The notes under the pieces are model-generated. The model searched no databases, was not told where the DNA came from, and saw only the letters and a list, made by a program, of their open reading frames with translations. DNA of 12,758 bases from an uncultured Corynebacterium sp. (GTDB lineage Bacteria > Actinomycetota > Actinomycetes > Mycobacteriales > Mycobacteriaceae). Below, in pieces: positions 12,633 to 12,758 of the stretch (the stretch's first letter is position 1; each line of letters opens with the position of its first letter). Location: positions 1 to 12,758 of the forward strand of contig NZ_CALUAK010000075.1 of assembly GCF_943914015.1 (NCBI RefSeq), given 5' to 3'. A program made the position numbers and the translations under genes.

Positions 12633-12758
12633 ATGAAATACGTGAAGCTTGGGAAGACTGATGTTGAGATTTCGCGCGTGTGCGTGGGCGGGACGATGCA
12701 CGACTGGACGCTGGATGAGGAGGCGACCAAGGGTGTCGTGAAGACGGCGCTTGACCTG
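12633..12758 (+). CDS. Aldo/keto reductase, N-terminal fragment (right edge)
   Basis: Only the first 42 residues are present, MKYVKLGKTDVEISRVCVGG and onward, the standard start of NADPH-dependent aldo/keto reductases (LGxTDxxxSRxxxGG). The catalytic Asp/Tyr/Lys/His lie beyond the edge. ATG 12633 has TATACC 6 bases upstream and only a too-close GGGG, so a leaderless start is possible. A small inverted repeat, CGGAT/ATCCG (12601-12617), sits just upstream. Substrate unknown. Confidence 0.85.
   Translation, partial: MKYVKLGKTDVEISRVCVGGTMHDWTLDEEATKGVVKTALDL

Overview
The window looks like chromosomal DNA from a high-GC actinobacterium. Corynebacterium or a close relative is my best guess, but I cannot name a species. 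The reasons are the GC-rich codon usage with C/G third positions, several genes that seem to start leaderless (a -10-like hexamer about 7 nt before the start codon), a 13E12/DUF222-type HNH gene, a secreted DUF1524 nuclease remnant, a TetR + YhgE/Pip pair, and phytoene synthase.

Layout. (1) 1-4403, minus strand: a compact, translationally coupled anaerobic respiration operon, dmsA-dmsB-dmsC followed by a TorD/DmsD-type chaperone that runs off the left edge. It encodes a Tat-exported molybdopterin DMSO/TMAO-type reductase, its four-cluster [4Fe-4S] subunit, the quinol-oxidising membrane anchor and the maturation chaperone. (2) 4404-4684: upstream region of dmsA with a strong inverted repeat, probably a terminator. 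(3) 4685-5596, minus: a secreted S1-family serine protease with an intact triad but no trypsin-like Asp in the specificity pocket. (4) 5597-6214: an AT-rich, apparently gene-free divergent spacer. (5) 6215-7239, plus: phytoene synthase (crtB-like), then two tiny overlapping genes for single-span membrane peptides. (6) 7240-7512: non-coding or decayed. (7) 7513-8962: an intact TetR regulator divergent from an N-terminally truncated YhgE/Pip membrane protein.

(8) 8922-11238 is the most unusual part. Two paralogous small four-helix membrane proteins (8922-9344 and 10849-11238, both minus) flank a badly decayed secreted DUF1524 (GmrSD C-terminal-like) nuclease pseudogene and an Abi-like HEPN gene. 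The HEPN gene lies on a 933-bp unit bounded by a perfect 39-bp direct repeat. That repeat carries the overlapping 3' ends of the nuclease pseudogene and the second membrane gene, so the insertion leaves both gene ends intact. I read it as a minimal single-gene defence cassette. (9) 11321-12445, minus: 13E12-type HNH endonuclease gene with a good leaderless promoter. (10) 12455-12632: spacer with two perfect consensus DnaA boxes as a 12-bp inverted repeat. (11) 12633-12758, plus: start of an aldo/keto reductase, cut by the right edge.

In short, the left third is a conserved metabolic operon. The right half is an accessory, eroding region with pseudogenes, paralogues and a probable phage-defence insertion.
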